Below are positions 13,256 to 20,197 of a stretch of 20,197 nucleotides of DNA, piece after piece. Both the position numbers and the translations under genes were made by a program. The number at the start of each line of letters is the position of its first letter. The stretch's first letter is position 1. The DNA comes from Desulfosudis sp034189195 (GTDB lineage Bacteria; Desulfobacterota; Desulfobacteria; Desulfobacterales; Desulfosudaceae), in contig JAXHVI010000146.1 in the NCBI GenBank assembly GCA_034189195.1, positions 1 through 20,197 of the forward strand. The letters run 5' to 3'. The notes under the pieces were generated by a model. That model worked only from the letters and a program-made list of their open reading frames with translations, did no database searches and was not told where the DNA came from.

Positions 13256-13330
13256 TTGAGGGAAAAATGGATAAATGAAATCGAGGCGCTCAGACAATGG
13301 ATAAAGGACAGGCTCCGAAGTCCGCAATAG
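13256..13330 (+). pseudogene. Possible C-terminal remnant of a HEPN partner gene
   Basis: The frame ending at TAG 13328-13330 reads LREKWINEIEALRQWIKDRL plus RSPQ. HEPN nucleases encoded just before MNT genes often end in a helix with E-x-x-x-WIK. The stretch overlaps the start of the MNT gene, and the rest of a HEPN (about 100 residues) is absent; the frame closes upstream at a stop at 13196. The match rests on a short helix, so it is uncertain. Confidence 0.25.
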
Positions 13331-13605
13331 AATATGCCCGGTTTATCAAACGGACAACGCCGGGGGTACAGAAAATATTTCTGTTCGGCTCATACGCCAG
13401 GGGTACGCACGGCAAAGACAGCGACATTGATCTGGCTATCGTCTTTGAACGTCTTGGCGACGCCTTTGACATGCAGGTTGAACTGATGAAAAAACGACGA
13501 AAATTCGACACCCGCATCGAGCCCCATCCTTTCGCGGCCGGCGACTTTAACCTGTCCCACCCATTGGCCTGCGAAATCATCAGAACCGGACGCGAAGTCC
13601 TCTGA
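13297..13605 (+). CDS. MNT-type nucleotidyltransferase domain protein
   Basis: A 102-residue minimal nucleotidyltransferase. The signature G31-S32 followed by ten residues and D43-I44-D45 (GSYARGTHGKDSDIDLAIV) is exactly the GS-x10-D-x-D motif of the MNT family, whose aspartates bind metal and ATP. MNT proteins are typically antitoxins of HEPN ribonucleases and adenylylate them. No complete HEPN gene is adjacent on either side, so it is solitary unless the upstream frame at 13256-13330 is its remnant. ATG 13297 gives MDKGQAPKSAIEYARFIKRT; GAGG lies about ten bases upstream. It lies 136 bases after the PIN pair, suggesting an accumulation of defence or stabilisation modules. Confidence 0.85.
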   Translation: MDKGQAPKSAIEYARFIKRTTPGVQKIFLFGSYARGTHGKDSDIDLAIVFERLGDAFDMQVELMKKRRKFDTRIEPHPFAAGDFNLSHPLACEIIRTGREVL

Positions 13606-13666
13606 ACACAGTGCGCCACACCGCCGGAGGAGGATGAGGATAAGACCTGACCGGCACTGCACTCGT

Positions 13667-13725
13667 GATTGCCCGGTTTGCCTGTCGGACCGTAGCCCGC
13701 AGGGCAAAGGCCGAACCGGGCAATC
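13667..13725. repeat. REP-like inverted repeat
   Basis: GATTGCCCGGTT (13667-13678) and AACCGGGCAATC (13714-13725) form a perfect 12-bp stem. The enclosed 35 bases are also GC-rich. Its size and intergenic place suggest a repetitive extragenic palindrome; copy number cannot be judged here. Confidence 0.5.
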
Positions 13726-13740
13726 CTTCCCCCCTCGGTC

Positions 13741-13763
13741 ATCGCCGGGCTTGACCCGGCGAT
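13741..13763. repeat. Short GC palindrome, REP-like
   Basis: ATCGCCGGG and CCCGGCGAT pair perfectly around the loop CTTGA. The sequence GGCTTGACCCGGCGATCCAG resembles dispersed palindromes I know from many proteobacterial genomes. It lies 15 bases after the preceding hairpin. Confidence 0.5.
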
Positions 13764-13794
13764 CCAGCATAAAACTGATCTTTGATCCCTTATT

Positions 13795-13818
13795 ATCGAA
13801 ATCGAAATCGGTATCGAA
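13795..13818. repeat. Hexameric ATCGAA-type tandem repeat
   Basis: Four hexamers read ATCGAA, ATCGAA, ATCGGT, ATCGAA. A related run occurs on the opposite strand at 19448-19469, with units ATCGGT, ATCGAA and ATCGAA. The function is unknown. Confidence 0.6.
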
Positions 13819-13882
13819 CGCCTCCTCACTGCTTGCCGTCAGGCCCGGAGTGGCAAAAAAGAGGTGTGTGTCATTTTTATTT

Positions 13883-13913
13883 CACGGGCAAGCCGCTTGC
13901 GGCTTTGCCCGTG
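13883..13913. repeat. Hairpin CACGGGCA...TGCCCGTG, REP-like
   Basis: CACGGGCAAGCCGC pairs with GCGGCTTTGCCCGTG with one bulged base and a TT loop. It could be a REP element; it lies far from gene ends, so a terminator role is unlikely. Confidence 0.45.
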
Positions 13914-14072
13914 CCACCCAATTGAGAGCAGTTTTTCTCCACCCACTTGGCAGAGCGGTTTCTCTGTGCCCATGTCACCCGTAAACAGAGAGCGCAGGGC
14001 AGTTCAGAAAAAAGATTTTTAATAAAATACAGGCTGTTATCAATTTCAATAAAAACACAATAAGAACATCCT

Positions 14073-14101
14073 TTGACAAAGGCCGGGGGGTGCTGTATAT
14101 T
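14073..14101 (+). promoter_or_regulatory. Promoter of the HD-GYP response regulator
   Basis: Perfect TTGACA (14073-14078), 17 bases, and TATATT (14096-14101): eleven of twelve consensus matches. The predicted start near 14108 leaves a leader of about 41 bases before TTG 14149, which fits the start I chose. Confidence 0.75.
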
Positions 14102-14148
14102 TTCAATGATTTTTGAACATCTGCCCTATTTTTATTAAGGACATTTGG

Positions 14149-15573
14149 TTGTTGATTGATTCCACGCCCACCATACTGGTCATTGACGACAGTGCCGCCA
14201 TTCGCCGCCGTTTAATCAAGCTGCTGGAGCCGCTCAACGCCTCCTTTGAAGAGGCTGAAAACGGCCAGCAGGCCTGGGACATGATCACCACCACCCGGTT
14301 CGACGTGGTGATCACCGACATCGACATGCCGGTGATGGACGGCATCGAGCTGTGCCGGCGCATGCGGAACAACGAACAGACCCGCTCCATTCCCGTGGTC
14401 GTGGTCAGCTCCCTGGATTCCGAGGAAAATATTGAAAAAGGCTTTGAAGTGGGGGCCACCTACTACATCGCCAAAAACGATGTCTACACCGATCTGTTCA
14501 ACGTGGTCGAGGATCTGCTCTCCCGCACAAAGCGCAACAGCAACCACCTGATCATGGTGGTGGACGACTCCCCCACCATCCGCCGCATCGTCGAAAACGG
14601 CCTGACCGCCGCCGGATTCAAGGTGGTCACCGCGGAAAACGGCAGACACGCCCTTGAAGTACTCAGGGACACGCCCCCGGACCTTATTCTAAGCGACATC
14701 GACATGCCGGTGATGAACGGCCTGGAATTCTGTGAAACCATTCACGCGGACCCGGCCTTTTCCGGCATTCCGTTTATCGTGATGAGCGCCAAGAGCGACC
14801 GGGGCCACATGAACCGCATGGTGCAGCACGGCGCCGTCTCCTACGTGTGCAAGCCCTTCAACATGGACGCCCTGGTCATTCAGATCGAAGAGACCCTGTC
14901 CAACCATTTTCTGCTGCTGCTCAAGGAAAAGGAACGGCTTGAAAACGAGCGCAATCTGGTCATTGCCAGTATCTCCAGCCTGATTTCCGCCCTTGAGGCG
15001 CGGGATCCCTATACCAAGGGCCATTCCGAGGCGGTGGGCCGGATTGTTTCCGGCATGGTGGCCCTGACCGGCGCCGGCAGACAGGAAATTCAGAGCGCCA
15101 ATATCGGGGGTCGGCTTCACGATATCGGCAAGATCGGGGTGCGGGACAGCGTGCTGCTGAAAAGCGGCCCCCTGACCGACATTGAGCTCTCCCACATCAT
15201 GGAGCATCCCAAAAAGGGAACCGAGATCATCAAGAACATTCCCAGCCTTCGCGACATCATTCCCATGGTCCACTACCATCACGAGCGCATGGACGGCAAC
15301 GGCTATCCCGAGGGCCTGAAAGGAAGCCAGATTCCCCTGCTGGCCCGAATGACCGCCGTGGCCGACACCTACCACGCCTTGAGCAGCGACCGGCCCTACC
15401 GCATTGCCACCAACCATGACCGGGCCATGCAGATCATTCACGACGCCAAGGGCACCCAGCTCTGCCCCGACTGCGTGGACCTGTTTATAAAATGGTGTAA
15501 AAAAAACCCGGAAGACGCCATCATCACTTCCTCCCCCTCTGTACCCCCGGGCTCTGGGCTTCACACCTTCTGA
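14149..15573 (+). CDS. Response regulator with two REC domains and HD-GYP, c-di-GMP phosphodiesterase
   Basis: A 474-residue response regulator. REC1 covers about residues 7-125 (VIDDSAAIRR, phosphoacceptor D57 in ITDIDMPVMDG). REC2 covers about 130-250 (VVDDSPTIRRIV, SDIDMPVMNGLEF, CKPFN). A helical linker leads to the HD-GYP domain at about 270-440, with SALEARDPYTKGHSEAVG, HDIGKIGV and MVHYHHERMDGNGYPEGLKG. Both metal-binding HD and GYP motifs are intact, so c-di-GMP hydrolysis is expected, gated by phosphorylation. No ATG fits: TTG 14149 (or 14152) is preceded by AAGG at 14137-14140, and the promoter fits it; a further in-frame TTG at 14113 lies too close to the predicted transcript start. 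No histidine kinase is adjacent, so it is an orphan regulator. It ends close to a perfect palindrome. Confidence 0.92.
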   Translation: MLIDSTPTILVIDDSAAIRRRLIKLLEPLNASFEEAENGQQAWDMITTTRFDVVITDIDMPVMDGIELCRRMRNNEQTRSIPVVVVSSLDSEENIEKGFEVGATYYIAKNDVYTDLFNVVEDLLSRTKRNSNHLIMVVDDSPTIRRIVENGLTAAGFKVVTAENGRHALEVLRDTPPDLILSDIDMPVMNGLEFCETIHADPAFSGIPFIVMSAKSDRGHMNRMVQHGAVSYVCKPFNMDALVIQIEETLSNHFLLLLKEKERLENERNLVIASISSLISALEARDPYTKGHSEAVGRIVSGMVALTGAGRQEIQSANIGGRLHDIGKIGVRDSVLLKSGPLTDIELSHIMEHPKKGTEIIKNIPSLRDIIPMVHYHHERMDGNGYPEGLKGSQIPLLARMTAVADTYHALSSDRPYRIATNHDRAMQIIHDAKGTQLCPDCVDLFIKWCKKNPEDAIITSSPSVPPGSGLHTF

Positions 15574-15578
15574 TTTAT

Positions 15579-15604
15579 CCCGGATATTTCATGAAATATC
15601 CGGG
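15579..15604. terminator. Perfect 26-base palindrome between HD-GYP and TetR genes
   Basis: CCCGGATATTTC and GAAATATCCGGG pair perfectly about a central AT. It lies between two convergent stop codons (15573 and 15617), where a symmetric hairpin could terminate transcripts of both strands. No long T-run follows. Confidence 0.65.
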
Positions 15605-15616
15605 CTATATCCCGTG

Positions 15617-16273
15617 TTACCGACCCGTCATCAGCCCCTGAATACCGGCCACGGTAAAGGCCACGGCCTCGCGGCCGACCCCTGGAATGTCGTCGGCCCG
15701 GTCGTGCCACAACAGGTAATACTCGGCCACCCGCTCGTAGATGCCCAGAATGCACACCGCCATCAGCTCCTCGGAACCGGCGGAAAGATAGGTTGTCCCG
15801 CTCTCTGACCGGACCCGGGCCAGGGCCTTTTGGAGGTCGGAAATCAGCTTGACGTAAAGGCGCTTGCGTTCGCTTTCCACCCGGGCGCTTCGACCGCCGG
15901 ATTCCCGGAAAAAAATGAAGGCGTGGCCGGGGTGGGAGCGGCAGAAATCCTGAAAAAAAACAGTGCCCGCCTCCACGATCCCCTCCATGGTTCCCTGTTT
16001 TTTTAAAAACGCCTCCTGGAGTATGATTCGCAGGTGAGCGCCCACCTTCTGCATCAGGCTGACCAGCAGATCCTCCTTGTTCTTGAAGTAAAAATAGACC
16101 GTGCCCACCGACACCTCGGCCGCTTCGGCGATCTCTTCCAGGCTGGTCTGGTGGTATCCTTTTTTTATAAAAAGCGTTTCCGCGGCCCCCAGAATCGTTT
16201 CGTACCGCTGCTCCTTTTCCCGCTGGCGCCGCAACGCGGTGCGCGCTGGCTTTTTTGCTCCTGTCACCGGCAT
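15617..16273 (-). CDS. TetR-family transcriptional regulator, FadR-like
   Basis: A 218-residue TetR regulator. The N-terminal helix-turn-helix is TLFIKKGYHQTSLEEIAEAA followed by EVSVGTVYFYFKNKEDLL (about residues 34-70), the typical core. The C-terminal ligand domain (about 80-215) is helical and would sense a small molecule, plausibly an acyl-CoA. I chose ATG 16273 (MPVTGAKKPARTALRR) because GGAAAGGA lies ten bases upstream; a TTG at 16333 overlapping the AtuA stop is the alternative. It is the last gene of the carboxylase/AtuA cluster. Its recognition helix resembles FadR-type regulators that bind TGAATGA-n4-TCATTCA, the operators seen before the acyl-CoA dehydrogenase. The link is inferred. 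Confidence 0.87.
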   Translation of the reverse strand: MPVTGAKKPARTALRRQREKEQRYETILGAAETLFIKKGYHQTSLEEIAEAAEVSVGTVYFYFKNKEDLLVSLMQKVGAHLRIILQEAFLKKQGTMEGIVEAGTVFFQDFCRSHPGHAFIFFRESGGRSARVESERKRLYVKLISDLQKALARVRSESGTTYLSAGSEELMAVCILGIYERVAEYYLLWHDRADDIPGVGREAVAFTVAGIQGLMTGR

Positions 16274-16329
16274 TGTTTGCTGATCCTTTCCATGTATACC
16301 CGCCAGAGCCGTCTTTGCCGCCGGCACAC

Positions 16330-18090
16330 TCAATCAAGCAGGGACGACGGCACATCAATGATCCTGGCCCGCAGGTATTCTCCCAGGGTCTTGGCCTGGG
16401 GGTCGCTGCGCCAGGACGCAGCCGCGCCATCTCCCAGCAGCCCCTTAATATAAAAATTAACGGCCAGCAGGTTGGCCAGCTCATACCGCTCCACATCAAA
16501 GGGGCCGATGTCCGGCAACAGGCGTTTCAAGCATTCCGTGGTCAGAAACGTCCTCAAGAAAGAAAACGCCTCGGGGGTCTTTGCCCACACGCCCAGGTTG
16601 GCGTTGCCCCCTTTGTCGCCGGCCCGCGTGGCAAAAAGCCTGCCCAGGGGCACCGGCTGTTCCGGTCCGCCGGGCGGGTCGGGAAAATCAAAGACCGGGG
16701 CTGAAATTCCATCCCCGGAAGCGGCTTTAACATCTGACGTCACGGTGACCGGCTGATCATCAATATAAACGGTCTGGGTAACCTGTTTTTTCCCCACCAG
16801 GGCCGGCCAGTGGAACACGGCCGGCGATTCCGGCGTGGGCGGGCTGGTCAGGGTGAAGCCGGGAATGCTGGCCAGGGCCAGTTCCACCACCCCGGCGGAA
16901 AACTCCCGGCCCACCAGGGCCGGGTTGGCATCCATCACCGTGATCCGCAGAAAGGCAAAAGCCTCCTCGTTGGTGGGCGGGTTTGGTTTGTCCGAACGGA
17001 CCAGCTGCACATGGACCGTGCCGAATCGCTCCTTTCCCCCCAGGTTTTCCCACAGGGTCTGTTCCACGATGCGGGCCTTTTTTTCAATATCAAGGCCGGT
17101 GAGCACCACGGTCATGGTGTTGCGATACCCGGACACCAGGTTGATGCACACCTTGGTGGTGTCGGTGGCCGGCTCGCCCCGGACCCCGGAGAGGCGGACC
17201 CGGTTGTCGCCGTCCGGCGTCAGGGTCAGGGTATCAAACCGCACCGTGACATCCGGGGTCAGGTAGGCGGGGGACCGGATCTCATACATCAGCTGGGCCG
17301 TCACCGTTCCCACGGAGACCAGGCCGCCGGTGCCTGCATGCTTGGTGATAACGGAAGACCCGTCCGCATGCATCTCGGCCAGGGGAAACCCGATTCTCGA
17401 ATAGGTGGGCACCTCGTCCATAAAAGCGTAGTTGCCGCCCGTGGCCTGGGCTCCGCACTCGATCACGTGGCCCGCCGCGTAAGCCCCGGCCAGCCGGTCC
17501 CAGTCGTCTTGGGCCCAGCCGAAATGCCAGGCGCAGGGGCCGGAAACCAGGGCCGCGTCCGCGACCCGGCCGCACACCACGATGTCGGCGCCGCGCTTCA
17601 GGGCCTCGGTGATGCCCCACCCACCCAGGTAGGCGTTGGCCGAAACCGGCATGCCCCCGCCGTCGGCCAGGGCAATGCCCTTGTCCAGGTGGGTAAACGG
17701 TTCCCCGGCGGCCTGCAGCTCCTTTAACCGGGGCATCAGGTCATCCCCTTCGATCCAGGCGATTTTCGGGGAAAGGCCCAGTTCTTTGGCCATTTCGGCC
17801 AGGGCCGCGGCCATGCCCCGGGGATTGAGCCCGCCGGCATTGGACACCACCCTGATATTCTTTTCCAGGCAGAGGCCCATGACCGCCTTCATCTGTTTTA
17901 AAAAGGTGGTCACATAACCGGTTTCCGGCTTTTTCAATTTCTGCCGGAATAAAATGGCCATGGTCAGTTCGGCCAGGTAGTCGCCGGTGAGCACATCGAT
18001 CCGGCCGCCGGTGACCATCTCTTCGGCCGCTGAAAACCGGTCTCCCAGAAAACCGCTGCAATTGGCGATGATCAATCGGTCCTTGTCCAT
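16330..18090 (-). CDS. AtuA-family (DUF1446) protein
   Basis: A 586-residue DUF1446 protein. The N-terminal domain (about 1-460) includes GRIDVLTGDYLAELTMAIL, VVSNAGGLNPRGMAAAL and GADIVVCGRVADAALVSGP. The C-terminal AtuA-like domain (about 480-586) has RLFATRAGDKGGNANLGVWA and the end LLGDGAAASWRSDPQAKTLG. AtuA is encoded in the Pseudomonas operon for acyclic terpene (citronellol/geraniol) use next to an acyl-CoA carboxylase; its biochemical step is not defined. Here it also follows carboxylase and crotonase genes, supporting a role in branched-chain acyl-CoA breakdown. GGAAAGG lies six bases before ATG 18090. It begins 36 bases after the crotonase stop and ends 56 bases before the tetR start. 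Confidence 0.9.
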   Translation of the reverse strand: MDKDRLIIANCSGFLGDRFSAAEEMVTGGRIDVLTGDYLAELTMAILFRQKLKKPETGYVTTFLKQMKAVMGLCLEKNIRVVSNAGGLNPRGMAAALAEMAKELGLSPKIAWIEGDDLMPRLKELQAAGEPFTHLDKGIALADGGGMPVSANAYLGGWGITEALKRGADIVVCGRVADAALVSGPCAWHFGWAQDDWDRLAGAYAAGHVIECGAQATGGNYAFMDEVPTYSRIGFPLAEMHADGSSVITKHAGTGGLVSVGTVTAQLMYEIRSPAYLTPDVTVRFDTLTLTPDGDNRVRLSGVRGEPATDTTKVCINLVSGYRNTMTVVLTGLDIEKKARIVEQTLWENLGGKERFGTVHVQLVRSDKPNPPTNEEAFAFLRITVMDANPALVGREFSAGVVELALASIPGFTLTSPPTPESPAVFHWPALVGKKQVTQTVYIDDQPVTVTSDVKAASGDGISAPVFDFPDPPGGPEQPVPLGRLFATRAGDKGGNANLGVWAKTPEAFSFLRTFLTTECLKRLLPDIGPFDVERYELANLLAVNFYIKGLLGDGAAASWRSDPQAKTLGEYLRARIIDVPSSLLD

Positions 18091-18126
18091 GTTTGCCTTT
18101 CCTTTCCCCGTGTCATCCGATCCGGA

Positions 18127-18894
18127 CTACCGGCCCTGGAACACCGGTTTTCGTTTTTCAAGAAACGCGGCAATCCCCTCTGCCGCGTCCCCGGTGGCCA
18201 TCACCTCTCCCAGCTTTGCGGAGAGATAATCCAGGGCGTCTCCCAGGTTCATCTCTTCGGCGGCACAAAAGGCCTGTTTGCCCAGGGCCATGCCGATGGG
18301 GCTTTTTTCACCCAGCTGGGTCACAACCTTTTCCACCTCCCCGTCCAGGGCGTCGTCGGCCGTCACCCGTGTGATCATGCCCATCTCCAGGGCCTGGACC
18401 GCCGTCAGTTTTTCTCCCAGCAGCACCATCTCCATGGCCTTTTTACGGGGCACATTGCGAAAAATCAGGGCCCCGATCATCATGGGAAACAGGCCCACGT
18501 TCACTTCCGGGGTGCCGAACATGGCGCTCTGCCTGGCCACCACGATATCGCAGGCCAGCATGAAGCCGGTGCCGCCGGCCAGGCAATGGCCGTTCACCCG
18601 GGCCACGGTGGGCTTGGAAAAGGCGTAAATCCGCTTGAGCAGGCCGGCATAGGCGGCAAACACATCCTGTCCGGAACCGCCCTGGCCGGCCAGATCGGCC
18701 CCGGAACAGAAGACCCTGTCCCCGGCGCCGGTAATCACCACCACCCGCACCGCCGGGTCGGCCTCGGCCCTGTCCATGCCTTTAAAAAACAGATCAATCA
18801 CGCCGGGGCTGATGGCGTTTCTCCGGTCTTCCCGGCAGATGGTCAGCCACGCGGCCTTCCCCCTTACCTCATATTGCAATGCTTCATCAGACAT
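18127..18894 (-). CDS. Enoyl-CoA hydratase/isomerase family protein
   Basis: A 255-residue crotonase-fold protein. The oxyanion-hole segments are FCSGADLAG (62-70) and GHCLAGGTGF (102-111). In classical enoyl-CoA hydratase two glutamates do the chemistry; aligning NGHCLAGGTGFMLACDI with the family places G110 where the first glutamate normally is, while E130 in FGTPEVNVG holds the second. So it may be an isomerase, a hydratase with altered chemistry, or another crotonase. In its setting with carboxylase and AtuA genes a role like AtuE or LiuC (glutaconyl-CoA-type hydration) is plausible. GGGGGTG precedes ATG 18894 by five bases; only 15 bases separate it from the BCCP gene, so co-transcription is very likely. 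Confidence 0.9.
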   Translation of the reverse strand: MSDEALQYEVRGKAAWLTICREDRRNAISPGVIDLFFKGMDRAEADPAVRVVVITGAGDRVFCSGADLAGQGGSGQDVFAAYAGLLKRIYAFSKPTVARVNGHCLAGGTGFMLACDIVVARQSAMFGTPEVNVGLFPMMIGALIFRNVPRKKAMEMVLLGEKLTAVQALEMGMITRVTADDALDGEVEKVVTQLGEKSPIGMALGKQAFCAAEEMNLGDALDYLSAKLGEVMATGDAAEGIAAFLEKRKPVFQGR

Positions 18895-18909
18895 CGTCGC
18901 ACCCCCGTT

Positions 18910-19419
18910 TTATTCAGCCGCTTTTTCAATGTCCACCAGGATGTGGCCGGGCGCCACCTTGTCCCCCGGTGCCGCGTTCACACCCGTCACCACACCGTCA
19001 AAGGGCGCCTTGAGCGTGGTCTCCATCTTCATGGCCGACACCACCGCTACGGCCTGGCCCGCTGTCACGGCGTCTCCCATGCTCACCAGTATCCGCACCA
19101 CAACAGCGGGCATGGGCGGGGTAACCACATCCGGCACCTGCCCCCCTTTTTTGCGGCGGACGCCCTTCTGCTCAGCGGTGTCTTCATCGTAAACCATGTA
19201 CGACCCGCCATTGATGCCAATCCATTTGCCGCTGTCCGCCGGCGCCACGCCGGCCCTCACTTGGCGACCGTCCACGGAAACGACCAGAGCGTCGGTCCCG
19301 GCCTGAACAGATTCCACCCGGTATACACGGCCGTCGATATGGGCGGAAAAACAGCCTTCACCGTCATGGTCAACGGAAACGGGAAAAACCGTTCCGTTGA
19401 CGTTCAATCGGTAGTCCAT
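18910..19419 (-). CDS. Biotin carboxyl carrier protein of acyl-CoA carboxylase
   Basis: A 169-residue protein with the biotin-attachment motif VSAMKMETTLKAPFDGVV near the C-terminus; K131 in AMKM would carry biotin. The C-terminal 75 residues form the biotinyl domain (PPMPAVVVRILVSMGDAV to the end). The N-terminal part (1-80) is rich in beta strands and resembles the BT-like or carrier linker of carboxylase alpha chains. It receives carboxybiotin from the biotin carboxylase encoded just upstream and presents it to a carboxyltransferase that is not in the window. It is separated from the biotin carboxylase gene by about 95 bases with a hexamer repeat. ATG 19419 is preceded by AGGAA. Confidence 0.92.
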   Translation of the reverse strand: MDYRLNVNGTVFPVSVDHDGEGCFSAHIDGRVYRVESVQAGTDALVVSVDGRQVRAGVAPADSGKWIGINGGSYMVYDEDTAEQKGVRRKKGGQVPDVVTPPMPAVVVRILVSMGDAVTAGQAVAVVSAMKMETTLKAPFDGVVTGVNAAPGDKVAPGHILVDIEKAAE

Positions 19420-19447
19420 TTCATTCCTGTCTTAATTGATAGGTTGC

Positions 19448-19469
19448 GATTTCGATTTCGATACCGATA
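19448..19469. repeat. Hexameric ATCGAA-type repeat, second copy
   Basis: On the minus strand the units read ATCGGT, ATCGAA, ATCGAA and a partial ATCGC. It is a relative of the repeat at 13795-13818 in opposite orientation. It lies in the spacer between the biotin carboxylase and BCCP genes, 28 bases before the BCCP start. Confidence 0.6.
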
Positions 19470-19514
19470 GGAGTATAGTGTTGTATTGAATCTTCTTTTC
19501 ATAAAACATTCGGG

Positions 19515-20197
19515 TTAAAGCCGCCAGTGGCCCAATGTCTGCCACGGGGATGGAATTCCGCCATTCCCGCCGGTGCCGGTTCCCGGTCCGGAGGCCACGG
19601 GCGTCCCGGCCCACATGGTGTGGGCAATAAAGACCAGGGCCGCCAGTGTGTTGTCCGCCTGGGCCGGTTTCCACTCAGAGAAATGGGTGTCCAAAAAGTC
19701 GGTAAAGGTTTCACCGTTTCGAAACGGCGCTGAATCGACCACTTCCATTAAAAACGAAATCGGCGTGCGAATGCCGGCGATCCGGTAGTCGGACAGGGCC
19801 TTTTTCATGCGGTCAATGGCCGCCTGGCGGGTACCGGCATGCACCACCAGCTTGGACAGAACGGGATCATACTCCATTGGCACGGTAAACCCGGCATACA
19901 CGCCGCAGTCGTTGCGAATGCCCGGCCCCCTGGGTTCTTCCAGCAGGGTAATCCGGCCGGGTGACGGCATAAAGTTGTTTTCCGGATCCTCGGCATAGAT
20001 GCGGCACTCAATGGCATGGCCCCGGGCCTGAATATCTTTCTGGACAAGATCGAGTCTTTCACCGGCGGCGATTTCGATCTGCCGGCGCACCAGGTCGATG
20101 CCGGTCACCAGTTCGGTGATGGGGTGCTCCACCTGAAGCCGGGTGTTGACCTCCAGAAAATAAAAATTTTTCTTTTCATCCACTAAAAATTCCACGG
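19515..20197 (-). CDS. Biotin carboxylase subunit of acyl-CoA carboxylase, C-terminal part (runs off right edge)
   Basis: About 227 residues of the C-terminal half. LEVNTRLQVEHPITELVTGI is the conserved biotin carboxylase signature whose glutamate, asparagine and arginine bind Mg-ATP and bicarbonate. Next come GHAIECRIYAEDPENNFMPS and DPVLSKLVVHAGTRQAAIDRM, both typical. It is the ATP-dependent enzyme that carboxylates biotin on the BCCP. The frame is open to the edge, so the gene continues to the right beyond 20197. The end is followed by a separate BCCP gene, unlike the fused alpha chains of Pseudomonas AtuF or mammalian MccA. A carboxyltransferase gene probably lies upstream out of view. 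Substrate specificity cannot be read from this part. Confidence 0.93.
   Translation of the reverse strand, partial: VEFLVDEKKNFYFLEVNTRLQVEHPITELVTGIDLVRRQIEIAAGERLDLVQKDIQARGHAIECRIYAEDPENNFMPSPGRITLLEEPRGPGIRNDCGVYAGFTVPMEYDPVLSKLVVHAGTRQAAIDRMKKALSDYRIAGIRTPISFLMEVVDSAPFRNGETFTDFLDTHFSEWKPAQADNTLAALVFIAHTMWAGTPVASGPGTGTGGNGGIPSPWQTLGHWRL

Larger units (their letters stand above)
13606..14148. other. Gene-free region rich in hairpins and repeats
   Basis: About 540 bases with no convincing gene. It contains inverted repeats at 13667-13725, 13741-13763 and 13883-13913, a run of hexamers at 13795-13818, and the HD-GYP promoter at 14073-14101. The interval 13930-14070 is unremarkable apart from AT-rich stretches at 14020-14065. 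Confidence 0.7.

Overview
The window reads as GC-rich DNA from a strictly or facultatively anaerobic bacterium, most likely a Desulfobacterota (deltaproteobacterial) fatty-acid or organic-acid oxidiser. That is an inference from gene content: a selenocysteine-containing peroxiredoxin, a LysR/YedF pair of the type tied to selenium metabolism, a DmdC-type acyl-CoA dehydrogenase, a thiolase, a biotin carboxylase/BCCP/crotonase/AtuA cluster, and a dual-receiver HD-GYP protein. No ribosomal marker is present to settle the taxonomy.

Layout. 1-268 (minus): tRNA-Ala(CGC), then the start of hisB running off the left edge. 269-1071: an intergenic stretch with a near-consensus minus-strand promoter, then a decayed membrane-anchored diguanylate cyclase N-terminus. 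1066-2446: a LysR regulator divergent from a broken yedF. 2528-4981: a thiolase and a Sec-peroxiredoxin, each with its own sigma70-like promoter and a downstream hairpin. 5060-5801: a DUF2062 membrane protein and a three-hairpin convergent terminator zone. 5801-7709 (minus): acyl-CoA dehydrogenase with two tandem FadR/TetR-type operators upstream. 7964-11869 (plus): half a GGDEF domain, endonuclease III, a UDP-GlcNAc dehydrogenase, a nitroreductase and PgeF. 11976-13605: a deleted BKACE pseudogene, a PIN toxin-like pair under a promoter with repeated operator motifs, and an orphan MNT nucleotidyltransferase. 13606-14072: gene-free and rich in hairpins. 14149-15573: REC-REC-HD-GYP phosphodiesterase. 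15617-20197 (minus): TetR, AtuA family, enoyl-CoA hydratase family, BCCP and biotin carboxylase, transcribed right to left.

How it works together. The acyl-CoA genes and the TetR regulator suggest induction of branched or unusual acyl-CoA degradation; the two operators before the acyl-CoA dehydrogenase resemble the published Bacillus FadR site and are plausible targets of the TetR protein encoded 8 kb away. The clearest special feature is the selenoprotein peroxiredoxin: an in-frame UGA at the peroxidatic cysteine position is followed by a 6-bp GC stem with a GGUC loop. A second theme is gene decay: the diguanylate cyclase, yedF and BKACE genes have each lost internal sequence and also carry a frame disruption, and a truncated GGDEF half stands alone.
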